Below, in pieces: positions 16,869 through 26,047 of a stretch of 64,000 bases of DNA. Under the pieces are notes generated by a model. The model had not been told where the DNA came from, ran no database searches, and saw only the letters and a program-made list of their open reading frames with translations. The translations under genes and the position numbers were made by a program. Source of the stretch: Peptostreptococcus russellii (GTDB taxonomy: Bacteria > Bacillota > Clostridia > Peptostreptococcales > Peptostreptococcaceae); NCBI RefSeq assembly GCF_003012055.1, contig NZ_JYGE01000003.1:372001-436000 (forward strand), read 5' to 3'. How positions within the stretch are numbered: position 1 is the first letter of the stretch; every line of letters begins with the position of its first letter.

Positions 16869-19586
16869 TTATAAGAGTTCGCCATATTTCCTTATGAATT
16901 TTCTCTTAAATAAAGTAACAAGAAGCATGTATGCAACAATAGTTACAGCAAGCCATATAAAGTAAGCTCCTGATAGTGGCAACAATCCAATTGATTTTCC
17001 AAATTCTGTAAATGGAATAGTTGTAAGTACAGCAATTCCAGTAAATGTCAATATCATTACAGGAAGTGAAGCTCTACTTTGAATAAATGGAACCTTTGGA
17101 GTACGAATCATATGTATAACCAAAGTCTGGCTCCACATGGACTCTACAAACCAACCAGCTTGGAATATAGCTATATAAGCAGCTTGTGTAGCAGGGTCGC
17201 TAATTTGACTAAACAACAATCCACCTGTCATAGCAGGGCAAATTATAAAATACATTAATAGATATGTTGTTATATCAAAGATTGAACTTGTAGGTCCAAA
17301 CCAAACCATAAATTTACCGATTGAAGTAGCGTCCCATTTCCTAGGAATCTTTAAAAACTCCTTATCCACATTGTCCCATGGTATAGCAGTACAAGATAGG
17401 TCATATATTAAATTCAATAGTATCAGATGAATTGAAAGCATTGGTAAAAATGGTAAAAATGCACTAGCTATTAATACTGAAAATACATTACCAAAGTTGG
17501 AACTTGCAGTCATTTTTATGTATTTAATCATATTTGCATATGTTTTACGACCTTCAACAATACCTTCTTCAAGCACCATTAAATCTTTTTCTAATAGTAT
17601 TACATCAGCAGATTCCTTTGCTATATCAACGGCTGTATCAACTGATATTCCAACATCAGATGCCTTCATAGCAGCCGCATCATTAATACCATCCCCCATA
17701 TATCCAACACTATGGCCCTTTCCTCTTAAAACTCTGATAATTCTTGCCTTTTGCTGAGGCGATAACTTAGCAAATACACTTATTTTCTCAGCAACATCAC
17801 CAAGTTCATTGTCAGTCATTAGTTCAACCTCAGAGCCAAGTAGTATTTTTTTAGAAGGAATATTTACGTGACGACATACAGACCTAGTCACCTTGTCATT
17901 GTCACCAGTAAGAACCTTTACACCGACACCGTGTTCTCTAAGAGCCTTGATAGCTGAAGCAGTAGATTCTTTTGGTGGATCTAGGAAGGCAAGATAGCCC
18001 ATTAAAACCATATCACTTTCATCTTTAACTGAAAACTCACCAACTGGTGATGGATTAGTTTTTTGAGCAATTGCAATTACTCTCATACCGTCCTCATTAA
18101 GTTTGTCAACTTTATTTAAAATATATTTTTTAAGTTCAATAGTTAACTCTCTAACTTCACCTTTAAACTCTACATAACTACATATAGAAATCATCTCTTC
18201 AACAGCACCTTTGGTAATCATTTGAGTTTTACCGTTTTCTACTACAACGCTCATACGACGACGTTCAAAGTCAAAAGGAATTTCATCTATTTTATTATAT
18301 TTTTCTGATAAACCCTGTAAATCAGGATGATCTTTTTTTTCTTTTTTTGTTCGATCTATAATGGCAATATCCATAAGATTTTTTAAACCAGTCTGATAAT
18401 AGCTGTTTAAAAAGGCATGCCTTAGAACTCTAAAGTCCTCTTTGCCATGAATATCAAGATGATAAAGTAACACAACTTTATCTTGTGTAATAGTACCAGT
18501 CTTGTCGGTACACAGTATATCCATGGAGCCTAGATTTTGTATAGAGTTTAAATTTTTTATAATAGTTTTTTTCTTAGACATTGTTACAGCACCTTTTGCA
18601 AGAGAAGTAGTAACAATCATAGGTAACATCTCTGGAGTAAGTCCTACGGCTATAGAGATAGCAAATAGACCTGCTTCTAACCAGTCACCTTTAGTAATTC
18701 CATTTATAAAAAATACTATTGGTACCATTATCAACATAAACTTGATAAGTAGCCAAGATACTGAATTGACACCCTTTTCAAAACTTGTTTCTATAGCATC
18801 TTCACTGATATCCTTAGCCATATCACCAAGTATAGTATCATCTCCAGTAGCGACAATAATAGCATTTGCACTTCCACTTACAACATTAGATCCCATAAAA
18901 GCAAGATTTTTTGTGTCTGTTAAGGAATCATGAGTTTTTGAGCTACTTTCTGAAAATTTTTCAACAGCAACACTTTCTCCTGTCAGTGCTGATTGGCTTA
19001 TAAATAAGTCTTTTGATTTAAAAATTCTCACATCAGCTGGAACCATATCTCCTGCTGATAGATGTATTATATCGCCGACAACAACTTCATCCATTGGAAG
19101 TTCTTTTTCAGCAGTTGACGGTCTAATTACACATGTAGTAGTAGTGATCATTTTTAAAAGATTTTCTGCAGCATTACCACTTCTAGTTTCCTGAACAAAT
19201 TTTAATATACCTGATATCATAACCATTGTAACAATAATTATGACAGTCATAGGATCTTCTTCGCCTGCCTTTGCCCAAACTATATCTGTCATAGTAGAGA
19301 CTAGAGCTAAAGCGATTAATATCACAGTAAATGGGTTGATAAATGCAGCAATGATACGTTTAAAAAGAGAATCTCCCTTATCATAAGTAACTTCATTTTT
19401 ACCATAAAGATCTCTAGATTTTTCTATAAAAGATTCATTAATACCATCAGAGCTACTATTGAATCTTTCAAATACACTATCTATATTTTCTGAAGAAGCA
19501 AACTTTAATCTATTTAAAACTTCTTGTCTTCTAGAAATATAAGCAGGTTTTTTTCTTATTTCATTTTTTTTATTTAGCTTTTTCAT
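16869..19586 (-). CDS. mgtA: Magnesium-translocating P-type ATPase
   Basis: P-type (P3B) ATPase that imports Mg2+ across the membrane. The start is taken as the ATG at 19586, which has AAGGAAGG 10 bases upstream, giving 905 residues; a TTG at 19607 lies before that site. Visible are the actuator motif TGES, the phosphorylation site CTDKTGT (about residue 359), TGDN, and the hinge [10 protein letters not shown]. About ten membrane segments are present, with the last cluster at the C-terminus. Features specific to the MgtA/MgtB group are the N-terminal region and the segment [10 protein letters not shown]. It is monocistronic behind a roughly 300-base structured leader with its own small ORF, so expression is probably controlled after transcription starts. 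Confidence 0.95.
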   Translation of the reverse strand: MKKLNKKNEIRKKPAYISRRQEVLNRLKFASSENIDSVFERFNSSSDGINESFIEKSRDLYGKNEVTYDKGDSLFKRIIAAFINPFTVILIALALVSTMTDIVWAKAGEEDPMTVIIIVTMVMISGILKFVQETRSGNAAENLLKMITTTTCVIRPSTAEKELPMDEVVVGDIIHLSAGDMVPADVRIFKSKDLFISQSALTGESVAVEKFSESSSKTHDSLTDTKNLAFMGSNVVSGSANAIIVATGDDTILGDMAKDISEDAIETSFEKGVNSVSWLLIKFMLIMVPIVFFINGITKGDWLEAGLFAISIAVGLTPEMLPMIVTTSLAKGAVTMSKKKTIIKNLNSIQNLGSMDILCTDKTGTITQDKVVLLYHLDIHGKEDFRVLRHAFLNSYYQTGLKNLMDIAIIDRTKKEKKDHPDLQGLSEKYNKIDEIPFDFERRRMSVVVENGKTQMITKGAVEEMISICSYVEFKGEVRELTIELKKYILNKVDKLNEDGMRVIAIAQKTNPSPVGEFSVKDESDMVLMGYLAFLDPPKESTASAIKALREHGVGVKVLTGDNDKVTRSVCRHVNIPSKKILLGSEVELMTDNELGDVAEKISVFAKLSPQQKARIIRVLRGKGHSVGYMGDGINDAAAMKASDVGISVDTAVDIAKESADVILLEKDLMVLEEGIVEGRKTYANMIKYIKMTASSNFGNVFSVLIASAFLPFLPMLSIHLILLNLIYDLSCTAIPWDNVDKEFLKIPRKWDATSIGKFMVWFGPTSSIFDITTYLLMYFIICPAMTGGLLFSQISDPATQAAYIAIFQAGWFVESMWSQTLVIHMIRTPKVPFIQSRASLPVMILTFTGIAVLTTIPFTEFGKSIGLLPLSGAYFIWLAVTIVAYMLLVTLFKRKFIRKYGELL

Positions 19587-19590
19587 TTTT

Positions 19591-19631
19591 CTGTACCTTC
19601 CTTTCAAAAAAAATTTAATCAGAAAGTACAG
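19591..19631 (-). promoter_or_regulatory. Hairpin covering the mgtA ribosome binding site
   Basis: On the minus strand CTGTACTTTC (19631-19622) can pair with GAAA and GTACAG (19605-19591), leaving the Shine-Dalgarno core GGAAG bulged or partly paired. Just upstream, AGCTAA and TTAGGCT (19650-19630 region) form a competing hairpin that shares the CT of CTGTAC. This arrangement could switch mgtA translation; it is prediction by eye. Confidence 0.4.
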
Positions 19632-19655
19632 CCTAAATTCACTTAGCTTATATAG

Positions 19656-19772
19656 TTATGGCAACGGAATGGAAATAAAATTCCTCAAAAAGATTTCCAA
19701 ACCGGATGCATTTTTAATTAGCCTACACGAATCGGGGCCGTATTTTTCTGATTTACCTCGCTCGGAATCCAT
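19656..19772 (-). CDS. Putative 38-residue leader peptide upstream of mgtA
   Basis: A small ORF with ATG at 19772, an optimal AAGGAGGTG with 8-base spacing (19787-19781), and a TAA at 19658-19656. The product starts MDSERGKSEKYGPDSC, continues with RLIKNASGLEIFLRNF and ends ISIPLP-stop. The C-terminal Pro-Leu-Pro before the stop resembles arrest or poor-termination sequences of regulatory nascent peptides, and the first half is charged. It uses CGA, CCC, TCG, AGG and CCG, codons that look rare in the neighbouring genes. It lies within the mgtA leader, 69 bases before mgtA. I do not recognise it; alternatively, the region may be an RNA aptamer that happens to be open. Confidence 0.55.
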   Translation of the reverse strand: MDSERGKSEKYGPDSCRLIKNASGLEIFLRNFISIPLP

Positions 19773-19777
19773 TCCGT
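19664..19777 (-). promoter_or_regulatory. Candidate RNA switch enclosing the mgtA leader ORF
   Basis: A perfect 10-bp inverted repeat (ACGGAATGGA at 19777-19768 and TCCATTCCGT at 19673-19664, minus strand) would pair the start-codon region of the leader ORF with its last codons. The same 5' arm can instead form a local hairpin CGGAA-TGGA-TTCCG (19776-19763) with the ATG straddling stem and loop. The two folds are mutually exclusive. The enclosed about 94 bases are distinctly richer in GC than the flanks. It does not match the M-box consensus as I know it. Confidence 0.45.
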
Positions 19778-19899
19778 ACACCTCCTTAAATTCAAATTAA
19801 TATTAAAGATATGATAAAAATATAATTTTATTAATTAAAAAATCATTTAATACTTAAGTTTATTTTAAGTTTAAATCTGAATTCATCATACCTAAACCA

Positions 19900-19928
19900 A
19901 TTTTAATCAAGAAAAATTATATTGTCAA
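19900..19928 (-). promoter_or_regulatory. Promoter of the mgtA leader
   Basis: On the minus strand TTGACA (19928-19923), 17 bases, TAAAAT (19905-19900). Transcription would begin near 19893, giving a leader of about 307 bases before the mgtA ATG. Confidence 0.75.
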
Positions 19929-20002
19929 GCTATTAAAAATAATATCTATAGATTTTTATGGTTTTTAATTTAATTTTTTGTTATGCGAAGTAAAGATAAA
20001 TT

Positions 20003-20030
20003 TATTAATCCTATTCAAATAGGATTAATA
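20003..20030. repeat. Perfect 13-bp inverted repeat in the mgtA-yraN gap
   Basis: TATTAATCCTATT and AATAGGATTAATA flank a CA. No U-run follows on either strand, and it is about 100 bases upstream of the mgtA promoter. It could be an operator. A second AT-only inverted repeat (TTTTTTAAGT 20105-20114 and ACTTAAAAAA 20144-20153) lies beyond it. The remaining sequence to 20310 is AT-rich with no gene seen. Confidence 0.45.
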
Positions 20031-20322
20031 AAAAGAGTTATTGCAAAAAATAATAATGCTTTTTTATAAATGTACTTAAATAAAAAATAAAGTAAATATT
20101 ATGCTTTTTTAAGTATAAAAATTTATTTGAAATAAAATAATAAACTTAAAAAATACAGAAAATATAGATAAATTTATAAATTTAAAGAAAGTTTTATATA
20201 GAGAGATTAATCATAAATTGAGTTTAAATATATTAATTCAAGAAATTTTAAAAATAAAGTACAATTTAAAAATAAAATGCCTATAAGGTATTAATGGATT
20301 AAATAATAATGTGGAGGTATTT

Positions 20323-20676
20323 ATGAATGACTATGAGATAGGGATGTTGGGTGAAGATGCTGTGGAGTGTTATTTGGACAAAATAAGTTGCAATATACTT
20401 GAAAGGAACTTCAGAACTAGAAGGGGTGAGATCGATATAATATTTGAAGAGTCGGGATATTTAGTATTTGGAGAAGTAAAAACAAGAAGAAATGCTAAAT
20501 ATGGCAGACCCTTGGAGTCAGTTGATTACAAGAAAAGATTGAAAATAATAAATACTGCAAAAGAGTATATATTCAAACAAGGGCTTAGGGATGTAAATAT
20601 AAGGTTTGATGTATTTGAAGTATTTTTTTATGAAAGAAAAATAAGACATATCAGAAATGCATTTTTTAGTGTATAA
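20323..20676 (+). CDS. yraN: YraN/UPF0102 family putative nuclease
   Basis: This 117-residue protein has the restriction-endonuclease-like fold of the UPF0102 family. It starts GMLGEDAVECYLD and has the core RTRRGEIDIIFEESGYLVFGEVKTRR, containing the E-x-D and E-V-K residues of a nuclease-like active site, then RFDVFEV. Its biological role is not established. The ATG at 20323 has GGAGG 5 bases upstream; an upstream GTG start at 20311 overlaps that site. The order yraN-yifB-dprA-topA is conserved in many Firmicutes. Confidence 0.88.
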   Translation: MNDYEIGMLGEDAVECYLDKISCNILERNFRTRRGEIDIIFEESGYLVFGEVKTRRNAKYGRPLESVDYKKRLKIINTAKEYIFKQGLRDVNIRFDVFEVFFYERKIRHIRNAFFSV

Positions 20677-20898
20677 AAACCTTATAAAATTTTAGTAAAA
20701 AAATTCAAGGAATAATAAGTTACATAAAAATATTAATATATAAGAGTATAAAAAAATAATATAAAGTTAAAAAAGAAAGTTTTTAGAATGAGTTTTCAAA
20801 GTGTTTTATGTATGAATTATATATATTTCAATACTAATATCATAACATACAAATGATTTTAAATCAAAATGTTAAAAAGGTTTTGAAAAGGTAAAGGG

Positions 20899-22488
20899 GT
20901 GATTATTATCATTAATAAAATAAAATCAGGTATATTAAATGGTGTGCAAGGTTATTTAATTGAAGTTGAAGTAGATATTTCAAAAGGACTTCCTTACTTT
21001 AATGTGGTTGGCTTGGCTGGCACTCAAGTAAAAGAATCGAAAGAAAGAGTTCGTTCAGCAATATCAAACAGTGGATATAAATTTCCTTTGAGTAGAATAG
21101 TTGTTAATTTATCTCCTGCAGATATGAGAAAAGATGGATCATATCTTGACTTGGCTATATGTATGGGGATTTTAAAAGAAAAAATTAATGAAGAGGAAGA
21201 CTTTTTTAATGAAACAGCTTTCTTAGGAGAACTTTCTCTTGATGGACAAATAAAATCAATGAAAGGAATTATTTCTATAGCAATTTCTTTTTCACAAATG
21301 GAGTTGAAAAATTTATTCATTCCTTATGATAACTATATGGAGTGCAGTGAGTTGAGCAACATAAATATAATACCAGTAAAGTCTGTAAGAGATTGTATAA
21401 ATATACTAAAAATGGATAAAGTTAGTAGAGAATTATATATAAAAGAAAGAATAGAAAAGATAGTTGAAAAATCTGGGATTAACAAGCAAGGTGAGGAGGA
21501 AGAAAAGGATTTATTAGAAGATGACTTTTATTTTATAAAGGGAAATAAAATTGCCAAGAGGTGTGCAGAAATTTCTGTAGCAGGAGGACATAATTTTTTG
21601 ATGATAGGACCTCCTGGAACAGGTAAAACTATGATTGCCAAGGCTATGAAAAATATATTGCCGACTCCAAGTAAAGATGAATCATTGGATATTACAAGAA
21701 TATATAGTACAGTTGGAAAACTTTATGACGGCAATGGACTGATAAAGAAAAGGCCTTTTAGAAGTCCACATCATAGTTCAACGCTGACATCTATAATAGG
21801 AGGGGGTGTAAATGCAAGTCTAGGAGAAGTAACTCTTGCTCATAATGGAATATTATTTTTAGATGAGTTACCTGAATTTGGGCGAAAGTTGATAGATAGC
21901 CTTAGGCAGCCAATAGAAGATGGGCAAGTCAATATATCGAGATTAAATAGAAGCGTTACATATCCGGCAAATTTTATTATGTTGGCAACGATGAATCCCT
22001 GTCCTTGTGGATATTTTAATAGCGAGAAAACTTGTGTATGTAGGGCATCTGATATTGATAGATATAGAGCTAAGTTGTCTGGACCAATTTTAGATAGAAT
22101 AGATATATTTTGCGAAGTAAGTGAAATTAACTTTAATGAATTCAATGAGGACAAAGATAAAAGACTAAGTTCTAAAGAAATTAAAAAACATGTTGAGCTT
22201 GCAAAAGATATTCAGGAGCTTAGATTCAAAGAAAAAGATATTTATAATAATTCTCAGATGAGCCCAAAGGATGTTTTTATCTATTGTAATCTATCTGATG
22301 AAGCTGAAGAGACTTCTAAGTATATTTATGATAAATATAAATTAAGCAACAGAAGTTATATAAGATTGCTTAAGATATCTAGAACAATAGCCGACCTTGA
22401 TAATAGAAAGGAAATAAAGGAAAAAGATATAATGGAGGCTTTTTCATATAGAAGAGCCTATTATAAATATTTTTATTCAAAGGAGTAA
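20899..22488 (+). CDS. yifB: YifB/ComM family Mg-chelatase-like AAA ATPase
   Basis: This protein has an N-terminal ChlI domain (FNVVGLAGTQVKESKERVRSAI) and an AAA+ core with Walker A GPPGTGKT (about residue 240). It also has Walker B LFLDELPEF and a C-terminal Mg-chelatase domain with zinc-like cysteines (CPCGYF then CVC). In other bacteria ComM is a branch-migration helicase that aids integration of transforming DNA; dprA follows 4 bases downstream. The start is uncertain. The only purine-rich site, AAAGGGGTGAT, overlaps the GTG at 20899, so translation may begin a few codons later at an ATC or ATT codon. Confidence 0.93.
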   Translation: MIIIINKIKSGILNGVQGYLIEVEVDISKGLPYFNVVGLAGTQVKESKERVRSAISNSGYKFPLSRIVVNLSPADMRKDGSYLDLAICMGILKEKINEEEDFFNETAFLGELSLDGQIKSMKGIISIAISFSQMELKNLFIPYDNYMECSELSNINIIPVKSVRDCINILKMDKVSRELYIKERIEKIVEKSGINKQGEEEEKDLLEDDFYFIKGNKIAKRCAEISVAGGHNFLMIGPPGTGKTMIAKAMKNILPTPSKDESLDITRIYSTVGKLYDGNGLIKKRPFRSPHHSSTLTSIIGGGVNASLGEVTLAHNGILFLDELPEFGRKLIDSLRQPIEDGQVNISRLNRSVTYPANFIMLATMNPCPCGYFNSEKTCVCRASDIDRYRAKLSGPILDRIDIFCEVSEINFNEFNEDKDKRLSSKEIKKHVELAKDIQELRFKEKDIYNNSQMSPKDVFIYCNLSDEAEETSKYIYDKYKLSNRSYIRLLKISRTIADLDNRKEIKEKDIMEAFSYRRAYYKYFYSKE

Positions 22489-22492
22489 AGTT

Positions 22493-23671
22493 ATGTATGA
22501 AGATTTTTATATTTGGGCAAATGCTGTAATGCATATGTCTGCTAGCGTGATGAATAGAGTTAGAAATTCAATAGGAAATGAAATTAAAAATTTTGATGAA
22601 GGTATATATAAAGATATAATAAAAAGTGATAAGCTAGATAAATATGTTTTGGATCGATTTAAAAAATATCCTTACTCAAAGTCATTGATAGAGGAAATGA
22701 AATTGGAATTAAGAAGAAATAATATGGGATATATAACTATAGATGATGATAATTACCCGGAGTCTTTAAAAAATATATATGATCCTCCTTATATACTATA
22801 TTATTTAGGAAATATAGATCTGATAAATGAAAAAATTATAATAGCTGTAGTTGGATCTAGAAAGGCAAGTGATTATGGAAAAAATGCAAGTAAAAAAATA
22901 GTTGCAGACTTATCCAATGCAGGTGTGATAATAGTGAGCGGTATGGCTAAAGGAATTGACTCACTAGCCCATAGAAGTTGTCTGGATTCAGGAGGTCTTA
23001 CAATTGCTGTTATGGGAACATCTATAGAAAAAGCCTACCCCAAAAGCTCAATAGGATTAAAAAAAGATATAATAAATAATAAAGGATTAATTTTATCAGA
23101 ATATTTTATAGGAGCTCATACAGAACCATCATTTTTTGCTATGAGAAATAGAATTATAAGTGGATTATCGAAGGGGGTACTTGTAGTTGAGGCAGAAAAG
23201 AAAAGTGGTGCCCTGATTACTATGGATTGTGCCTTACAACAAGGTAGAAATGCTTATGCAGTTCCAGGAAGTATATTTTCATCTACAAGCCAAGGTTGTA
23301 ATAATATAATAAATGAAGGTGCAAAAGCAGTGGAAAATGCAAGTGATATTTTGGAAGATTATTATGACTATTTAGATAATAAAAATCTAGCAAATAAAAA
23401 TAATAATAAAAAAATTTGTAAAAATAGTGGAAAAATTAGTAGTAGTTGTGTTAATATAGGGTTTGACGATATTGATGGAGAGAATATTTCTAAAGAAGAA
23501 TTATTTATTATTAAAATATTAATATCAAAAGGTGTGCTTAATATAGATGATCTATCTGTTATCACTGGATATGAAATTACAGAGTTGATTTATATAGTGA
23601 ACAAACTTCTCATGAAAAATCTCATAGTAGAGGAGGGCTTCAATAAGTATGCACCTAATATATTAAGATAA
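22493..23671 (+). CDS. dprA: DNA-processing protein DprA
   Basis: DprA loads RecA onto incoming single-stranded DNA during transformation. The 392-residue protein has an N-terminal helical domain, the Rossmann-like core (VVGSRKASDYG, GMAKGIDSLAH, SGALITMDCALQQGR, VPGSIFS, GCNNIINEGA) and a C-terminal winged-helix domain (about 335-392). An Asn/Lys-rich linker lies at about 300-325. The start follows AAGGAG, 4 bases after the yifB stop. Together with yifB it suggests retained competence genes. Confidence 0.95.
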   Translation: MYEDFYIWANAVMHMSASVMNRVRNSIGNEIKNFDEGIYKDIIKSDKLDKYVLDRFKKYPYSKSLIEEMKLELRRNNMGYITIDDDNYPESLKNIYDPPYILYYLGNIDLINEKIIIAVVGSRKASDYGKNASKKIVADLSNAGVIIVSGMAKGIDSLAHRSCLDSGGLTIAVMGTSIEKAYPKSSIGLKKDIINNKGLILSEYFIGAHTEPSFFAMRNRIISGLSKGVLVVEAEKKSGALITMDCALQQGRNAYAVPGSIFSSTSQGCNNIINEGAKAVENASDILEDYYDYLDNKNLANKNNNKKICKNSGKISSSCVNIGFDDIDGENISKEELFIIKILISKGVLNIDDLSVITGYEITELIYIVNKLLMKNLIVEEGFNKYAPNILR

Positions 23672-23686
23672 CTGGAGGTGTTGCCT

Positions 23687-25747
23687 GTGCCAAAGGCATT
23701 AGTAATAGTTGAGTCTCCTGCAAAAGCGAAAACAATAGAGAAATTTCTTGGAAAAAGTCATTATGTTGTAAAGGCTTCAGTAGGTCATATAAGAGATTTA
23801 CCTAAAAGTAGGTTGGCTGTTGATATAGAAAATAATTTTGAACCAGAGTATATAAATATTCGAGGTAAGGGCGACATAATAAAAGACTTAAAAAAAGAAG
23901 CAAAAAAAGCCAAAAAAATATATCTTGCGACTGACCCCGACAGAGAGGGAGAAGCAATTTCTTGGCATCTTACTCATATACTAGGTATAGATGTAGACTC
24001 AGAATGTAGAATAGAGTTCAATGAAATAACTAAGGATACTATTAAAAAATCGATTAAAAATCCTAGAAAAATAAATAGAGATTTAGTGGATGCCCAGCAA
24101 GCAAGAAGAGTTCTTGATAGATTGCTGGGGTATCAAATCAGCCCAATTTTATGGCAAAAGATTAGAAGAGGTTTGAGTGCTGGTAGAGTCCAGTCTGTAA
24201 CAACTAAAATAATCTGTGATAGAGAAAAAGAGATAGAAAAATTTATACCAGTTGAATACTGGAGCATAGATATTGTATCTGAAAAAGAAAAAGAAAGAAT
24301 TGATTTTTCTTTTTATGGAAAAGATGGTAAAAAAATGGATCTATCTAATGAAAATCAGGTAGATGAAATTATAGAGAAGTTAAAAGATGAAAGTCTAGAT
24401 ATAGTTAAAATAGATACAAAGACTAGAAAAAGAAGTGCTGTAAAGCCATTTACGACATCGGTCTTACAACAGGAAGCTGTAAATAAATTAGCTTTTACCA
24501 CTAAGAAAACAATGAAAGTTGCTCAAGAACTTTATGAAGGTGTTGATGTATCTGGAGAAGGAACAATTGGTCTTATATCGTATATAAGAACAGATTCTCA
24601 GAGAATATCTGATGAAGCAAAGTTATCAGTAGACGAATATATCACTGACTCATATGGAGATCAGTATTTGTTTAAGGGAAAAAAGAAAAAAACAAAGTCA
24701 AATAAGAATTCTCAAGATGCTCATGAGGCAATTAGACCAACATCTGTATTGAGAACTCCTGATAAGATAAAAGAATCGCTTTCAAAAGATCAGTATAAAC
24801 TATACAATCTTATTTGGAGAAGATTTGTTGCGAGTCAAATGTCAGATGCTATATATGAAACTCTTACTATAGAATCAAAAGTTAAAGAGTATACATTTAC
24901 GGCTACAGGTTCTCAACAAATATTTGATGGTTATACAAAAGTATATAATTTCACAAATAGGGAAGATAAAATATTACCAAAAATTGAAGTTGGTGATAAA
25001 TTGCCTATAAAAGAAGTTAACCCATTACAGCACTTTACACAACCGCCTGCTAGATACACTGAAGCAAGCTTGGTTAAAACATTAGAAGAGCTAGGTATAG
25101 GTAGACCTTCAACTTATGCTCCTACAATTGCTACCATCTTAAATAGAGAATATGTTGAAAAAGAAGGTGCATCTATAAAGCCTACAGAGTTAGGAATAAT
25201 AGTAACTGAAATTTTAGAAGAAAACTTTGAAATGCTGACAGATGTTGATTTTACAGCAAAGTTAGAGGATAGACTGGATGAAGTTGCTGAGGGCGAATTA
25301 GAGTGGAAGAGTGTAGTATCAGAGGCATATAAACCTTTGGAATCTTCAATTAAGGAAGCTGTTGAAAAGATAGAAAAAATTAATATGGATGTAGAAACAG
25401 ATGAAATCTGTGAGGATTGCGGTGCCAATATGGTTATAAAACATGGTCGTTTTGGTAAATTTATGGCATGCAAAAATTATCCTGAATGTAAAAATACAAA
25501 GCCTATTATAGAAAAAATAGGGGTAAAATGTCCTAAATGCAAGGACGGAGATGTAATAGTTAGAAAGACAAAAAAAGGAAGGCATTTTTATGGTTGTAGC
25601 AACTATCCGGATTGTGACTTTATAGAGTGGAAAAAGCCAACGGGTGATTTCTGTAAAGAGTGTGGCTCTTACATGATTGAAAAGGTTACAAAGAAGGAGA
25701 GCAAGTTAATTTGTTCTAACAATGAATGTCCAACAAATAAAAAATAA
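23687..25747 (+). CDS. topA: DNA topoisomerase I
   Basis: Type IA topoisomerase that relaxes negative supercoils. The GTG at 23687 is chosen as start because GGAGG lies 8 bases upstream, giving 686 residues. It has the Toprim start ALVIVESPAKAKTIEKFLG, the acidic triad ATDPDREGE, the active-site Tyr in GLISYIRTDSQR (about residue 303), and three C-terminal four-cysteine zinc ribbons (about 575-686). It follows dprA with no promoter between and ends at a terminator before codY. Confidence 0.97.
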   Translation: MPKALVIVESPAKAKTIEKFLGKSHYVVKASVGHIRDLPKSRLAVDIENNFEPEYINIRGKGDIIKDLKKEAKKAKKIYLATDPDREGEAISWHLTHILGIDVDSECRIEFNEITKDTIKKSIKNPRKINRDLVDAQQARRVLDRLLGYQISPILWQKIRRGLSAGRVQSVTTKIICDREKEIEKFIPVEYWSIDIVSEKEKERIDFSFYGKDGKKMDLSNENQVDEIIEKLKDESLDIVKIDTKTRKRSAVKPFTTSVLQQEAVNKLAFTTKKTMKVAQELYEGVDVSGEGTIGLISYIRTDSQRISDEAKLSVDEYITDSYGDQYLFKGKKKKTKSNKNSQDAHEAIRPTSVLRTPDKIKESLSKDQYKLYNLIWRRFVASQMSDAIYETLTIESKVKEYTFTATGSQQIFDGYTKVYNFTNREDKILPKIEVGDKLPIKEVNPLQHFTQPPARYTEASLVKTLEELGIGRPSTYAPTIATILNREYVEKEGASIKPTELGIIVTEILEENFEMLTDVDFTAKLEDRLDEVAEGELEWKSVVSEAYKPLESSIKEAVEKIEKINMDVETDEICEDCGANMVIKHGRFGKFMACKNYPECKNTKPIIEKIGVKCPKCKDGDVIVRKTKKGRHFYGCSNYPDCDFIEWKKPTGDFCKECGSYMIEKVTKKESKLICSNNECPTNKK

Positions 25748-25775
25748 AACGGGGAGATGCCTACCCGTTTTTTTT
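25747..25775 (+). terminator. Terminator after topA
   Basis: AAACGGG and CCCGTTT form a 7-bp stem with a 10-base loop, followed by TTTTT. Confidence 0.85.
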
Positions 25776-25962
25776 AAGGCTTTTAAAAATAAGTTTTTAT
25801 AAAAAAGCCAAAAAAGTATTTTCTTTGATATAAATTGGGTATATAGGGAGTATAGGTATTTTATTTTAAAATTACGAAAATTGAAAAAATATATTGAACT
25901 TTTTTTAAAAGTATGATAATCTTTGTATTGTAGCATATTGATTGAAAGATGTGTATATTGAA

Positions 25963-25977
25963 AATATTCAAAAATTT
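25963..25977 (+). promoter_or_regulatory. Possible CodY box upstream of codY
   Basis: AATATTCAAAAATTT matches the CodY consensus AATTTTCWGAAAATT at 12 of 15 positions. It lies about 70 bases before codY and could mediate autoregulation. In DNA this AT-rich a three-mismatch hit is weak. Confidence 0.3.
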
Positions 25978-26047
25978 TACTTTAAATTCAAAGAAGAATA
26001 AATAATAAACAAGGAATAATCAAGCAGGATAAATTAGGAGGAAAATT

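Noticed and set aside
19591-19790. M-box (ykoK) magnesium riboswitch before mgtA
   Set aside because: The position and gene fit, but the conserved M-box segments I know (such as GTTAGGTGAGGC and the GCTGC core) are not visible, so I describe it as an unassigned element.
25963-25977. Certain CodY autoregulatory site
   Set aside because: Only 12 of 15 positions match and the region is nearly all A and T, so it is listed only as a weak candidate.
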